From an uncultured Oscillospiraceae bacterium (GTDB lineage: Bacteria > Bacillota > Clostridia > Oscillospirales > Oscillospiraceae): a DNA stretch of 7,093 nt. The notes below the pieces were generated by a model that saw only the letters and a program-made list of their open reading frames with translations, had not been told where the DNA came from and did no database searches. The stretch spans positions 1 to 7,093 of the forward strand of contig CAKUHX010000085.1 in the NCBI GenBank assembly GCA_934659475.1, given 5' to 3'. Shown piece by piece: positions 1-6,521 of this stretch (positions are counted from its first letter, which is position 1; the number at the start of each line of letters is the position of its first letter). The position numbers were made by a program, and so were the translations under genes.

Positions 1-719
1 CCCCCGCCCTGATCTATCTGCCGGCGGAGGAGCTGGCCGCCCACCCGGAGGTGTTGGAGCGCACCCGGGCCGCGGGCGTCCCCGTGGCCGCCGCCCTGCC
101 CAGGATCTGCTGGGACCGGGCGTGGCCCGCCCTGGAGCAGGGGCTGAAAAAGCTGCAAAGGCTGGGGGTGGATCAGGCCCTGTGCCCCACCTGGGACGCC
201 GTGGAGCGCGCCCTTCGGCTGGGACTGCGGGCGCGGGGGGACTTCGGCCTGAACATCTTCAACAGCCAGGCGCTGAAGCAGCTGCGTCAGATGGGGCTGG
301 AGTCCGCCGTGGTGTCCTTCGAGCTGAAGCTGCCCCAGATCCGGGACTTGTCCAAGGCCATCGACACGGAGTTCATCGCCTATGGCCGCCTGCCACTGAT
401 GATCACGGAGAACTGCATCATCCACAACCACTCGGGACAGCACACCTGCGCCGGAGTGAACCTGCTCACCGACCGGAAGGGGGAGCGTTTCCCCGTGATG
501 AAGGCCTTCGGCTGCCGCAACGAGATCTTCAACGCTAAAAAGATCTTTTTGGCGGACAAACAGGAGGACTGGCAGCGGCTGGGCCTCTGGGCTGCCCGGC
601 TGCAATTCACCACGGAGAATGCCCTGGAGTGCGCCCAGGTGCTGGAGCGCTACTTGGACCGCGGGAAATATCAACCCAACGACTACACCCGGGGACTGTA
701 TTACCGGGGCGTGGAGTAA
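1..719 (+). CDS. U32 family protein (RlhA/YhbU-like), C-terminal part, 5' end outside window
   Basis: The reading frame is open to the left edge (first full codon at 3) and stops with TAA at 717-719, so about 239 residues of the C-terminus are present. A GTG at 51 is only an internal codon, because coding-quality sequence (PALIYLPAEELAAHPE) runs through it. The segment looks like the second barrel-like half of long U32 proteins that also carry a DUF3656 domain. It has repeated strand-helix units, an AYGRLPLM motif at about 378-401, Cys codons at 414, 447 and 513, the phrase NEIFNAKKIFLAD, and the ending TRGLYYRGVE, which I recall as typical of these proteins. U32 proteins were first called collagenase-like peptidases; RlhA in E. 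coli and TrhP in other bacteria are now tied to hydroxylation of cytidine or uridine in rRNA or tRNA, and the cysteines are thought to hold an Fe-S cluster. Which RNA this one would act on cannot be told. It lies 30 bases before dut, probably co-transcribed. The family is fairly certain, the subtype less so. Confidence 0.85.
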   Translation, partial: PALIYLPAEELAAHPEVLERTRAAGVPVAAALPRICWDRAWPALEQGLKKLQRLGVDQALCPTWDAVERALRLGLRARGDFGLNIFNSQALKQLRQMGLESAVVSFELKLPQIRDLSKAIDTEFIAYGRLPLMITENCIIHNHSGQHTCAGVNLLTDRKGERFPVMKAFGCRNEIFNAKKIFLADKQEDWQRLGLWAARLQFTTENALECAQVLERYLDRGKYQPNDYTRGLYYRGVE

Positions 720-749
720 ACGCCCCATAAAGATCGTGAGGAAGCATCT

Positions 750-1199
750 ATGGAACTGAAAGTAAAAGCCCTGTCCCCCAAGATCGGCCATGAGATCCCC
801 GCCCCCTTCTACGCCAGCGCCGGGGCGGCGGCCATGGACCTGCACGCCTGTCTGGATGCGCCCCTGGCCATCCCCGCCGGGCAGCGCCGCTCGGTGCCCA
901 CGGGCATCGCCATCGCCCTGCCCTCCGCCGACTATGTGGCCCTGGTCTACGCCCGCAGCGGACTGGGCATCAAGCACGGCATCGCCCCCGCCAACTGCGT
1001 GGGGGTCATCGACAGCGACTACCGGGGCGAGCTGCTGGTGGGCCTTCAAAACTCCAGCGATCAGGAGTATACCATCCAGCCCGGCGACCGCATCGCCCAA
1101 CTGATGATCGCTCCGGTGATCCAGGCTCAGATCTCAATGGTAGACGAACTGGACGAGACCGTCCGGGGGGCCGGCGGCTTCGGCTCTACAGGAAAATAA
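750..1199 (+). CDS. dut: dUTP diphosphatase (dUTPase), trimeric type
   Basis: This 149-residue protein hydrolyses dUTP to dUMP and pyrophosphate, keeping uracil out of DNA and supplying dUMP for thymidylate synthesis in the cytoplasm. All five motifs of the homotrimeric dUTPase family are present in order: motif I AAAMDLHA (26-33) with the metal-side Asp30; motif II ARSGLGIKHG (68-77) with Ser70; motif III GVIDSDYRGE (85-94) with the catalytic Asp88 and the uracil-stacking Tyr91; motif IV GDRIAQLMI (112-120); and the flexible C-terminal motif V RGAGGFGSTG (139-148), which closes over the neighbouring active site. Length is normal for the family and no key residue is missing. The ATG at 750 follows GTGAGGAAG (736-744) at a good distance. 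The gene sits 30 bases after the U32 gene and 16 bases before the DUF2262-like gene, so it is probably expressed in one message with them. Confidence 0.97.
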   Translation: MELKVKALSPKIGHEIPAPFYASAGAAAMDLHACLDAPLAIPAGQRRSVPTGIAIALPSADYVALVYARSGLGIKHGIAPANCVGVIDSDYRGELLVGLQNSSDQEYTIQPGDRIAQLMIAPVIQAQISMVDELDETVRGAGGFGSTGK

Positions 1200-1215
1200 G
1201 GGAGGGGACGGTATC

Positions 1216-2034
1216 ATGTTCCATCTGTTTGGTAAAAAGAAAGAGGAGGCCCCGGCCCAAAAGCCGGAGAAGAAGGGGCCCGCCCCCATGCCCTCCGGCT
1301 TTGACGGGGACGAGGTGCCCGTGCTGGCGATCACCGGCCCCGGCGGCTTTGCCGACCGGGAGGACGGCTGCGGCCAACCCTATTCCGCCATCGAACTGAC
1401 CGCCTGGATGGAGGAGGACGGAGCGGAGATCCATCAGGGCTCCTTCGAGCTGGCCATCCCCCGGGACGAGGAGCTGATCGAATATCTGAAGGAGCACGTG
1501 CCCCACGACTTTATCCTGAAGTTCACCGCCCGACTGAACCAAGCGGAGGACCGCCTGCTGCTGATGACCTTGCCCGTCCCTGGCTTTGACCCCGACCTGA
1601 AGGCCATTCTGGACAAGCAGAAGGAGCCGGTGATCATCCAGGCGGAGGGCATCGGGGAACTGACCCTGAACCGCTCCACCAATTGGTTCCAGACCGACGC
1701 GGACTGGTGCGGGGGGACGGTGCAGCTGATCTTTGACCGCGGGCCGGAGGAGGAGCTGGCCGCGACAGAGGAGTTGGCCCGGGCCATGCTGGCCGACGCC
1801 GACGGCTGGAGCAGCCGCCTGTGCTCCTTCGCGGCGGAGCAGCTGCCCAAGGCGTGCCCCAGCACCCAGCTGCCGGAGGACCTGGCCGGCCGGTTGGAGG
1901 CGGAGTCCCTCCAGCTCTGGCCCGACGGCCGGTTCGAGGTGTGGCTGCGGGACGCGGACTACCTGTGGGAGCCCTCGGTGCGGGTGACCGGCACGGTGTC
2001 CGGCGGCCCCTGTGAAGTTGAACTGGAAGGTTGA
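1216..2034 (+). CDS. DUF2262-like protein of unknown function
   Basis: This 272-residue protein is probably soluble, with no signal peptide or membrane helix. Residues 1-35 are a Lys/Pro/Ala-rich, likely disordered lead (FGKKKEEAPAQKPEKKGPAP). Residues about 55-145 form an alpha/beta region (SFELAIPRDEELIEYLKEHV). Residues about 147-270 resemble DUF2262 as I know it from Firmicutes: GELTLNRSTNWF, then DADWCGGTVQLIFD, a helix rich in Glu/Ala with GWSSRLCSFAAEQL, then a late strand pair (LWPDGRFEVWLRDADYLW). Many relatives carry a Gly-His pair soon after the final Asp-rich turn (FWGH-like); here the equivalent reads LWEPS, so that pair appears to be replaced. No catalytic motif can be named. 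The ATG at 1216 follows GGAGGGGA (1201-1208). The gene lies between dut (gap 16) and maf (gap 5), so it is very likely co-translated with two nucleotide pyrophosphatases, but that does not prove a shared role. The family call rests on recalled pattern similarity. Confidence 0.8.
   Translation: MFHLFGKKKEEAPAQKPEKKGPAPMPSGFDGDEVPVLAITGPGGFADREDGCGQPYSAIELTAWMEEDGAEIHQGSFELAIPRDEELIEYLKEHVPHDFILKFTARLNQAEDRLLLMTLPVPGFDPDLKAILDKQKEPVIIQAEGIGELTLNRSTNWFQTDADWCGGTVQLIFDRGPEEELAATEELARAMLADADGWSSRLCSFAAEQLPKACPSTQLPEDLAGRLEAESLQLWPDGRFEVWLRDADYLWEPSVRVTGTVSGGPCEVELEG
2025..2030 (+). promoter_or_regulatory. Ribosome binding site that decides the maf start
   Basis: GGAAGG lies inside the last codons of the DUF2262-like gene, nine bases before the ATG at 2040. 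It supports that ATG over the TTG at 2031, which would sit directly against the site and overlap the upstream stop codon. Its location inside the upstream gene suggests translation of maf is coupled to it. Confidence 0.7.
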
Positions 2035-2039
2035 GCGCT

Positions 2040-2618
2040 ATGAATGTGATCCTCGCGTCCCAGTCCCCCCGGCGGCGGCAGCTGCTGGAGCAGATGGGAT
2101 TCACAAATTTTAAGGTCTGCCCCGCCAAGGGAGAGGAGACAGCCGGCCCCGGCCTGACCCCCGCCCAGCTGGTAGAGGCCCTGTCCCGCCAGAAGGCGGC
2201 GGAGGTGGCCGCCGGCGCGGCGGAGGACGACCTGGTCATCGCCGCGGACACAGTGGTGTCCATCGACGGCCGGGTGCTGGGCAAGCCCCACAGCACGCAG
2301 CAGGCCGCCCAGATGCTGGCCGATCTGTCCGGCCGGGAGCACACAGTGTATACCGGTGTCACCGTCCGCCGGGGGGATCAGATCCTCACCCGGCACGAGG
2401 CCACCCAGGTGCGCTTCCGCCCCCTGACCGAGGAGGAGATCGCCGCCTATGTGGCCACAGGAGAGCCCATGGACAAGGCCGGAGCCTACGGCATCCAGGG
2501 CCGGGGCGCCCTGCTGGCCCGGGGCATCGACGGGGACTATTTCAATGTGGTGGGGCTGCCCGTGTGTCTGCTGGGGCAGATGCTGCTGCGATTCGGGGTG
2601 GACCCCCTGCTGATCTGA
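2040..2618 (+). CDS. maf: Maf-like nucleoside triphosphate pyrophosphatase (dTTP/UTP type)
   Basis: This 192-residue cytoplasmic enzyme of the Maf/HAM1 fold cleaves canonical or modified nucleoside triphosphates to the monophosphate and pyrophosphate. Family relatives such as YhdE and Bacillus Maf prefer dTTP, UTP and modified pyrimidines, and Maf overexpression was linked to septum inhibition in Bacillus. The N-terminal phosphate-binding signature is clear (ILASQSPRRRQLLEQMG, residues 4-20). So are the catalytic-base motif AADTVV with Asp70, the GKP that follows (81-83), the DKAGAYGIQG motif (145-154), and the end motif DGDYFNVVGLP (164-174). Length is typical. I place the start at ATG 2040, since GGAAGG at 2025-2030 is nine bases upstream; a TTG at 2031 overlaps the upstream stop and has no usable site. 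Position just upstream of mreCD matches many Firmicutes, although radC and mreB usually lie between. Confidence 0.95.
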   Translation: MNVILASQSPRRRQLLEQMGFTNFKVCPAKGEETAGPGLTPAQLVEALSRQKAAEVAAGAAEDDLVIAADTVVSIDGRVLGKPHSTQQAAQMLADLSGREHTVYTGVTVRRGDQILTRHEATQVRFRPLTEEEIAAYVATGEPMDKAGAYGIQGRGALLARGIDGDYFNVVGLPVCLLGQMLLRFGVDPLLI

Positions 2619-2624
2619 CCGGAC

Positions 2625-2633
2625 GAGGGAGGA
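2625..2633 (+). promoter_or_regulatory. Ribosome binding site for the GTG start of mreC
   Basis: GAGGGAGGA lies six bases before GTG 2640. The strong site supports a GTG start, which also keeps the entire membrane anchor of MreC in the protein. Confidence 0.75.
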
Positions 2634-2639
2634 CGAGCC

Positions 2640-3482
2640 GTGAAAGACTTCTTCCATAAAAACGGGGTGCTGGTGCTGATCATCGCCCTGCTGCTGACCC
2701 TGCTGGTGGGCATCTCCTCCGTCCTTATGGGCGGACAGGCCGACCCCCTGTCCAACGTGGCGACCACGGTGACCGCCCCGGTGCGAAGCCTGGTGTCCTC
2801 CGTGCTGGACTGGGCCGACGGGGTGTATAACTACGTCTTCCGCTACGATGAGATGAACGCCGAGCTGGAGGACCTGCGCCGGCAGGTGGCCCAGCTGGAG
2901 GCCGAGCTGCGGGAAAGCGGCGAGGCCGCCCGGGAGAACGAGCAGCTGCGCCAGCTGCTGAAGCTCCAGGCCAAGCATCAGGACTTCGTGTTCGAGGCCG
3001 CCCGGGTCACTCAGCGCTCCACCACCAATCTGGAGTCCATCATCACTCTGAGCAAGGGCAGCAGTGCCGGGATCGAAGCGGGCAACTGCGTGATCTCCGA
3101 GACAGGGGTGCTGGTGGGCGTGGTGTCAGAGGTGGGGAGCAACTACTGCCGGGTCTCCACGGTGATCAACCCCGACACCGAGATGGGCGGCCTGTGCGTG
3201 CGCACCGACTGCTCCGGCATCCTGGAGGGCGACTTCTCCCTGATGGCTCAGGGAAAGCTGAAGCTATCCTATCTGCCGGATGATGCCCAGCTGCGCGCCG
3301 GGGACCAGATCATCACCTCCGGCAAAGGAGAGATCTATCCCCCCGACCTGGTGGTGGGCCGGGTGGAGGAGCTGCTCACCGACCCCTCCGGCATGATGCA
3401 CTACGCGGTCATCCGGCCCCAGGTGGATCTGGACTCGCTGGTAGAGGTCTTTATCATCAAGGAATTCGACATCGTGGAGTGA
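2640..3482 (+). CDS. mreC: Rod shape-determining protein MreC
   Basis: This 280-residue bitopic membrane protein is the elongasome scaffold linking MreD and the PBP2/RodA synthase outside the cytoplasmic membrane. A short cytoplasmic lead (1-8) is followed by one hydrophobic helix (about 9-30, GVLVLIIALLLTLLVGIS). A Glu/Leu/Arg-rich coiled coil follows (about 68-112, ELEDLRRQVAQLEAEL), the part through which MreC dimerises. The last 165 residues are the two beta-barrel-like lobes of the family. These include the recognisable GDQIITSGKGEIYPPDLVVG (221-240) and a final strand with VDLDSLVEVFII (262-273). Length is normal for a Gram-positive MreC. The start is GTG at 2640 behind GAGGGAGGA (2625-2633); no ATG nearby preserves the membrane helix. 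It lies 21 bases after maf and 18 bases before mreD. No mreB is present upstream in this window. Confidence 0.96.
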   Translation: MKDFFHKNGVLVLIIALLLTLLVGISSVLMGGQADPLSNVATTVTAPVRSLVSSVLDWADGVYNYVFRYDEMNAELEDLRRQVAQLEAELRESGEAARENEQLRQLLKLQAKHQDFVFEAARVTQRSTTNLESIITLSKGSSAGIEAGNCVISETGVLVGVVSEVGSNYCRVSTVINPDTEMGGLCVRTDCSGILEGDFSLMAQGKLKLSYLPDDAQLRAGDQIITSGKGEIYPPDLVVGRVEELLTDPSGMMHYAVIRPQVDLDSLVEVFIIKEFDIVE

Positions 3483-3500
3483 CCACAGGAGGATACGCCC

Positions 3501-4013
3501 ATGACGAGCCGGGATCAACTGCATAAGTGGGCGGCCTATCTGCTGGGGCTGCTGCCCATCTGGCTGCTGGATGCCTTCATCCTGCCCCGATACCCGGTGC
3601 TGGGCCTGACCCCCGTGCTGCTGCCCGTGGCGGCGGCGGCGGTGGCCGTGCTGGAGGGGCCCTCCGCCGGGGCGGGCTTCGGGCTGTTCCTGGGGCTGCT
3701 GTGGACCCTGTCTTACCCCGGCGTGCCCGCGGCCATGATCTTTCTGCTGACGCTGGCGGGGCTGACCGCCGGCACCCTGTCCCAATACGCCCTGCGCCGC
3801 TCCTTTGTGGGCTGTCTGGTGTGCTCCGCCGCCTGTCTGGCTCTGACGGAGCTGTTCCGCCTGATCAGCGGCGTGATCACCCAGCTGGGCCCCCTGTCCG
3901 CCCTGCTCTCCGTGCTGCTGGGGGAGCTGCTGCTGTCCCTGTGCTGGACACCGGCGGTTTACTTCATCTTCTCACGGGTCTACCGCCGGGTGGGCGGGCA
4001 GAAGCTGGCCTGA
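3501..4013 (+). CDS. mreD: Rod shape-determining protein MreD
   Basis: This 170-residue polytopic membrane protein is the MreC partner of the elongasome. It has five or six hydrophobic segments (roughly 11-28, 36-52, 56-72, 76-97, 102-120 and 134-158) with short loops, and a basic C-terminus (RVYRRVGGQKLA). Sequence conservation in MreD is low, so the assignment rests on hydropathy, length, and position directly after mreC and before a class B PBP. The helix-breaking GxxxGLFLGLLW region (about 58-69) agrees with the 'GFxxGLxxD' area of MreD proteins, though the acidic residue often seen there is absent. The ATG at 3501 follows AGGAGG (3487-3492) at eight bases. No other start is convincing. 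Confidence 0.93.
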   Translation: MTSRDQLHKWAAYLLGLLPIWLLDAFILPRYPVLGLTPVLLPVAAAAVAVLEGPSAGAGFGLFLGLLWTLSYPGVPAAMIFLLTLAGLTAGTLSQYALRRSFVGCLVCSAACLALTELFRLISGVITQLGPLSALLSVLLGELLLSLCWTPAVYFIFSRVYRRVGGQKLA

Positions 4014-4036
4014 CCCCCCTTGCCCATCTCTCTCTG

Positions 4037-4044
4037 AAAGGAGG
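4037..4044 (+). promoter_or_regulatory. Ribosome binding site for the TTG start of the PBP2 gene
   Basis: AAAGGAGG is a near-perfect anti-Shine-Dalgarno match and ends six bases before TTG 4051. It fixes this rare start codon, since the next in-frame start codon (GTG 4078) would remove the basic residues ahead of the membrane helix. Confidence 0.8.
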
Positions 4045-4050
4045 CTGCCC

Positions 4051-6453
4051 TTGGACAAACGACGATTTTACCGCCGGGTGGGTGCGCTGTGCGCCGCCCT
4101 GGCCGCGGTGCTGCTGGTCATGGGCGGCACCCTTTACAACGTTCAGGTGGTCAACGGGGATGACTATTACCAGCGCTCCCAGACCCGCATCGCCGAGACC
4201 GAGACCGTCCGGTCCGACCGGGGCGACATTCTGGACAGCTCCGGCCAGGTGCTGGCCTCCAACCGCACCACCTATCAGGTGACCCTGAGCACCTCACTGA
4301 TGGGGGACGAGGAGGCGCGCAGCGCCACCCTGCTGTCTCTGATCCAGGTGGCCCGCGCCAGCGGCGTAACGTGGACGGACACCTTGCCCATCACCAAGGC
4401 CGCCCCCTTCCGCTTTACCACCGACTCCCCCTATACTACCACCTCCACCGACGAGGACGGAGCCACCACCACCTCCCTCACCCGGCTGGGCAAGCTGGCG
4501 GTGGCCATGAAGTGGATCCAGGACCCCACCAAAGAGCCGGTGCTGAAAACCACCCAGACCTCCGACCAGAAGCTGGGGCTGATCGACCGGGTCCTGGTGT
4601 CCATCGGGCTGAAAAAGCTGCCCCAGCAGGAGCAGCCGTCCCAGCAGCCGGAGCAGCCCGCCGCCCTGCCCACCGCCCAGGAGCTGATGGAGCTGATGAA
4701 AGACAGCTTCTCCATCGGGGACATGGTCCCGGACGACGCCCGGGCCGTGGCCGGCGTGCTGTATGAGGTATATCTCCGCAGCAAGGATATATACTGGGAG
4801 CAGTACGTCTTTGCCAAGGATGTGGAAATGGACTTCATCGCCCGGGTGAAGGAGCGCTCCCTGTCCGGGGTGAACATCGACCCCGTGTCCGTGCGGCAGT
4901 ACAACACCTCCATCGCCGCCCATCTGCTGGGGCAGACCGGCCCCATCTACCGAGAGGAGTGGAGCACTTACAAGGACCTTGACTACAACATGAACGACAC
5001 CGTGGGCAGATTCGGGGCGGAAGCCGCCTTCGAGTCCTGGCTGCGGGGCACCCCCGGCGAGCGCACCGTCGAACGCAACGGCAGCGGCAAGGTAGTGGAG
5101 TCCCAGTGGAAAACGGAGCCCAAGCCCGGGGGCAACGTGGTGCTCACCATCGACGCGGACCTCCAGACCGTGGTGGAGCGGGTGCTGGCCCAGCGCCTGC
5201 CCCAGCTGAAGAGCAAGGAGGTAGAGGGCGCCTCCTGCGTCATTCTGGACGTGAACGACGCGGGGATCAAGGCCAGCGCCTCCTACCCGACCTTCGACCT
5301 GACCCAGTACTACTCTAACTACACCGAGTATTCCACCGACCCACTGAAGCCCCTGTTCAACCGGGTGCTCCAGGGCCTGTACGCCCCCGGCTCCACCTTT
5401 AAGATGATCACCGGCATCGCCGGACTGGAGGAGGGCATCATCACCCCCTACACCCAGATCAAGGACCAGGGCCGGTACACCTATTACTCCAAGGACGGCC
5501 CCATGTGCTGGATCTACCGGCAGTACGGCTATCCCCACGGATATGAGACCGTCAGCAAGGCCATCACCGACTCCTGCAACTACTTCTTCTATGAGGTGGG
5601 CCGCCAGCTGGGCATCGACCGCCTGCGGGACTACGCCCAGCGCTTCGGCCTGGGGCAAAAAACAGGGGTCGAGCTGTATGAAGAGGCCGGCATCTTGGCC
5701 GGCCCGGAGTACACCCAGGCCATGGGCAGCACCTGGTACGATGGCAACACCCTGTCCGTAGCCATCGGTCAGGAGAGCACTCAGGTCACTCCCATCCAGC
5801 TGGCCAACTATATCGCCACTCTGGTCAACGGCGGTACCCGGTACGCCACCCACCTGCTGAAAGAGGTCCGCTCCAGCGACAACTCCGAAGTCATCTACAC
5901 CCACGAGCCGGAGGTGCTCAACACCATCGACATCGCCCCCCAGAATCTGGACGCGGTGAAGAAGGGCATGCTGGGCCTGACCACCGAGGGCTCCGTGGCC
6001 CGGTATTTCCGGGATGTGGGCGTTCAGGTGGGCGCCAAGACCGGCTCCGCCCAGATCAGCGCCCAGAGCGAGTCCAACGCCGTATTCGTCTGCTTCGCCC
6101 CCTATGACGACCCCCAGATCGCCATGGCCATCGTGGTGGAGCACGGCGGCAGCGGCTCCGAGCTGGGGGCCATCGCCGCCGAGATCCTGCGGTACTACTT
6201 CGCCGACGAGACCACCCAACAGGCCATCCTCAACGGCGAAGAACTGCCCGGGGAGAGCATCTCTGCCCCCTCCAGGACCACAACGGCCCAGACGCCCGCC
6301 CAGCCCGAGGCGCCCGCCGCTCAGGAGCCGTCTGCTGAGGACTCCCCTGCCGGCAACGAGCCGGCCGGGGAGCTGTTGCCCGCCGATCAGCACGACGAGA
6401 CCGGCGGACTGAGCCCGCCGCCGGACGATGGCGCGCTCTCCCCTGACGGGTAG
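4051..6453 (+). CDS. mrdA: Class B penicillin-binding protein, PBP2/MrdA type (peptidoglycan D,D-transpeptidase)
   Basis: This 800-residue membrane-anchored transpeptidase cross-links new wall peptidoglycan outside the membrane; PBP2-type enzymes work with the glycosyltransferase RodA and MreCD. Residues 11-31 are the single N-terminal anchor. The PBP dimerisation (pedestal) domain starts with RGDILDSSGQVLASN (57-71) and continues to VGRFGAEAAFESWLRG (318-333). The transpeptidase domain (about 360-725) has all three active-site motifs: STFK with nucleophile Ser448 and Lys451, SCN at 508-510, and KTG at 663-665. Two parts make it long: a Thr- and Gln/Pro-rich stretch within about 105-225 and a Pro/Ala/acidic tail from about 732. 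The start is TTG at 4051 behind AAAGGAGG (4037-4044); no ATG before the membrane helix competes. It lies 37 bases after mreD. An FtsI/SpoVD-type division or sporulation PBP is less likely, because no PASTA domain is seen and the context is mreCD. Confidence 0.95.
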   Translation: MDKRRFYRRVGALCAALAAVLLVMGGTLYNVQVVNGDDYYQRSQTRIAETETVRSDRGDILDSSGQVLASNRTTYQVTLSTSLMGDEEARSATLLSLIQVARASGVTWTDTLPITKAAPFRFTTDSPYTTTSTDEDGATTTSLTRLGKLAVAMKWIQDPTKEPVLKTTQTSDQKLGLIDRVLVSIGLKKLPQQEQPSQQPEQPAALPTAQELMELMKDSFSIGDMVPDDARAVAGVLYEVYLRSKDIYWEQYVFAKDVEMDFIARVKERSLSGVNIDPVSVRQYNTSIAAHLLGQTGPIYREEWSTYKDLDYNMNDTVGRFGAEAAFESWLRGTPGERTVERNGSGKVVESQWKTEPKPGGNVVLTIDADLQTVVERVLAQRLPQLKSKEVEGASCVILDVNDAGIKASASYPTFDLTQYYSNYTEYSTDPLKPLFNRVLQGLYAPGSTFKMITGIAGLEEGIITPYTQIKDQGRYTYYSKDGPMCWIYRQYGYPHGYETVSKAITDSCNYFFYEVGRQLGIDRLRDYAQRFGLGQKTGVELYEEAGILAGPEYTQAMGSTWYDGNTLSVAIGQESTQVTPIQLANYIATLVNGGTRYATHLLKEVRSSDNSEVIYTHEPEVLNTIDIAPQNLDAVKKGMLGLTTEGSVARYFRDVGVQVGAKTGSAQISAQSESNAVFVCFAPYDDPQIAMAIVVEHGGSGSELGAIAAEILRYYFADETTQQAILNGEELPGESISAPSRTTTAQTPAQPEAPAAQEPSAEDSPAGNEPAGELLPADQHDETGGLSPPPDDGALSPDG
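6244..6450 (+). other. Low-complexity Pro/Ala/acidic tail of the PBP2-type protein
   Basis: Residues 732-800 follow the last helix of the transpeptidase domain. By count the 69 residues include 13 Pro, 11 Ala and 13 Asp/Glu, but only one Arg and no Lys. It has no recognisable domain (no PASTA repeat) and should be unstructured. Because the transpeptidase domain faces outward, this tail would lie in the wall space. Confidence 0.8.
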
Positions 6454-6521
6454 CCCTCTTTTCGTCCCTGCAAGGGGCCGATCCACCGTTTCGCTTATTA
6501 TTTCAAAGGAGATGTTTTCAA
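6454..6521 (+). other. Largest gap between genes, PBP2 to mrp
   Basis: These 68 bases contain the mrp ribosome binding site (AAAGGAGA, 6505-6512). The region just before it (6480-6504) is noticeably richer in A/T than its surroundings. A short complementarity, CCCT with AGGG around 6467-6476, is too small for a terminator and has no T run after it. I see no convincing promoter. Confidence 0.5.

Noticed and set aside
2031..2039. TTG at 2031 as an alternative Maf start, overlapping the upstream TGA
   Set aside because: The ribosome binding site at 2025-2030 abuts it with no spacer but is well placed for ATG 2040, where Maf proteins normally begin (MNVILASQSPRR).
1959..2978. A 339-codon minus-strand frame opposite maf and mreC
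   Set aside because: Translation is Gln/His/Gly rich without known motifs and antisense to two clearly recognisable genes; it is a composition shadow.
3527..4282. A 251-codon + strand frame overlapping mreD and the start of the PBP2 gene
   Set aside because: It is Gly/Ala/Pro/Arg-rich in the wrong frame; the mreD frame has proper membrane helices and a ribosome binding site.
6448..6477. Possible terminator after the PBP2 gene (GGGTAGCCC then TCTTTT, and CCCTGCAAGGGG)
   Set aside because: Stems are only three to four base pairs; the first overlaps the stop codon, and the second has no T run. Too weak to call.
6496..6501. TATTAT as a -10 promoter box before mrp
   Set aside because: No -35 element is found at the right distance, and transcription would begin inside the ribosome binding site.
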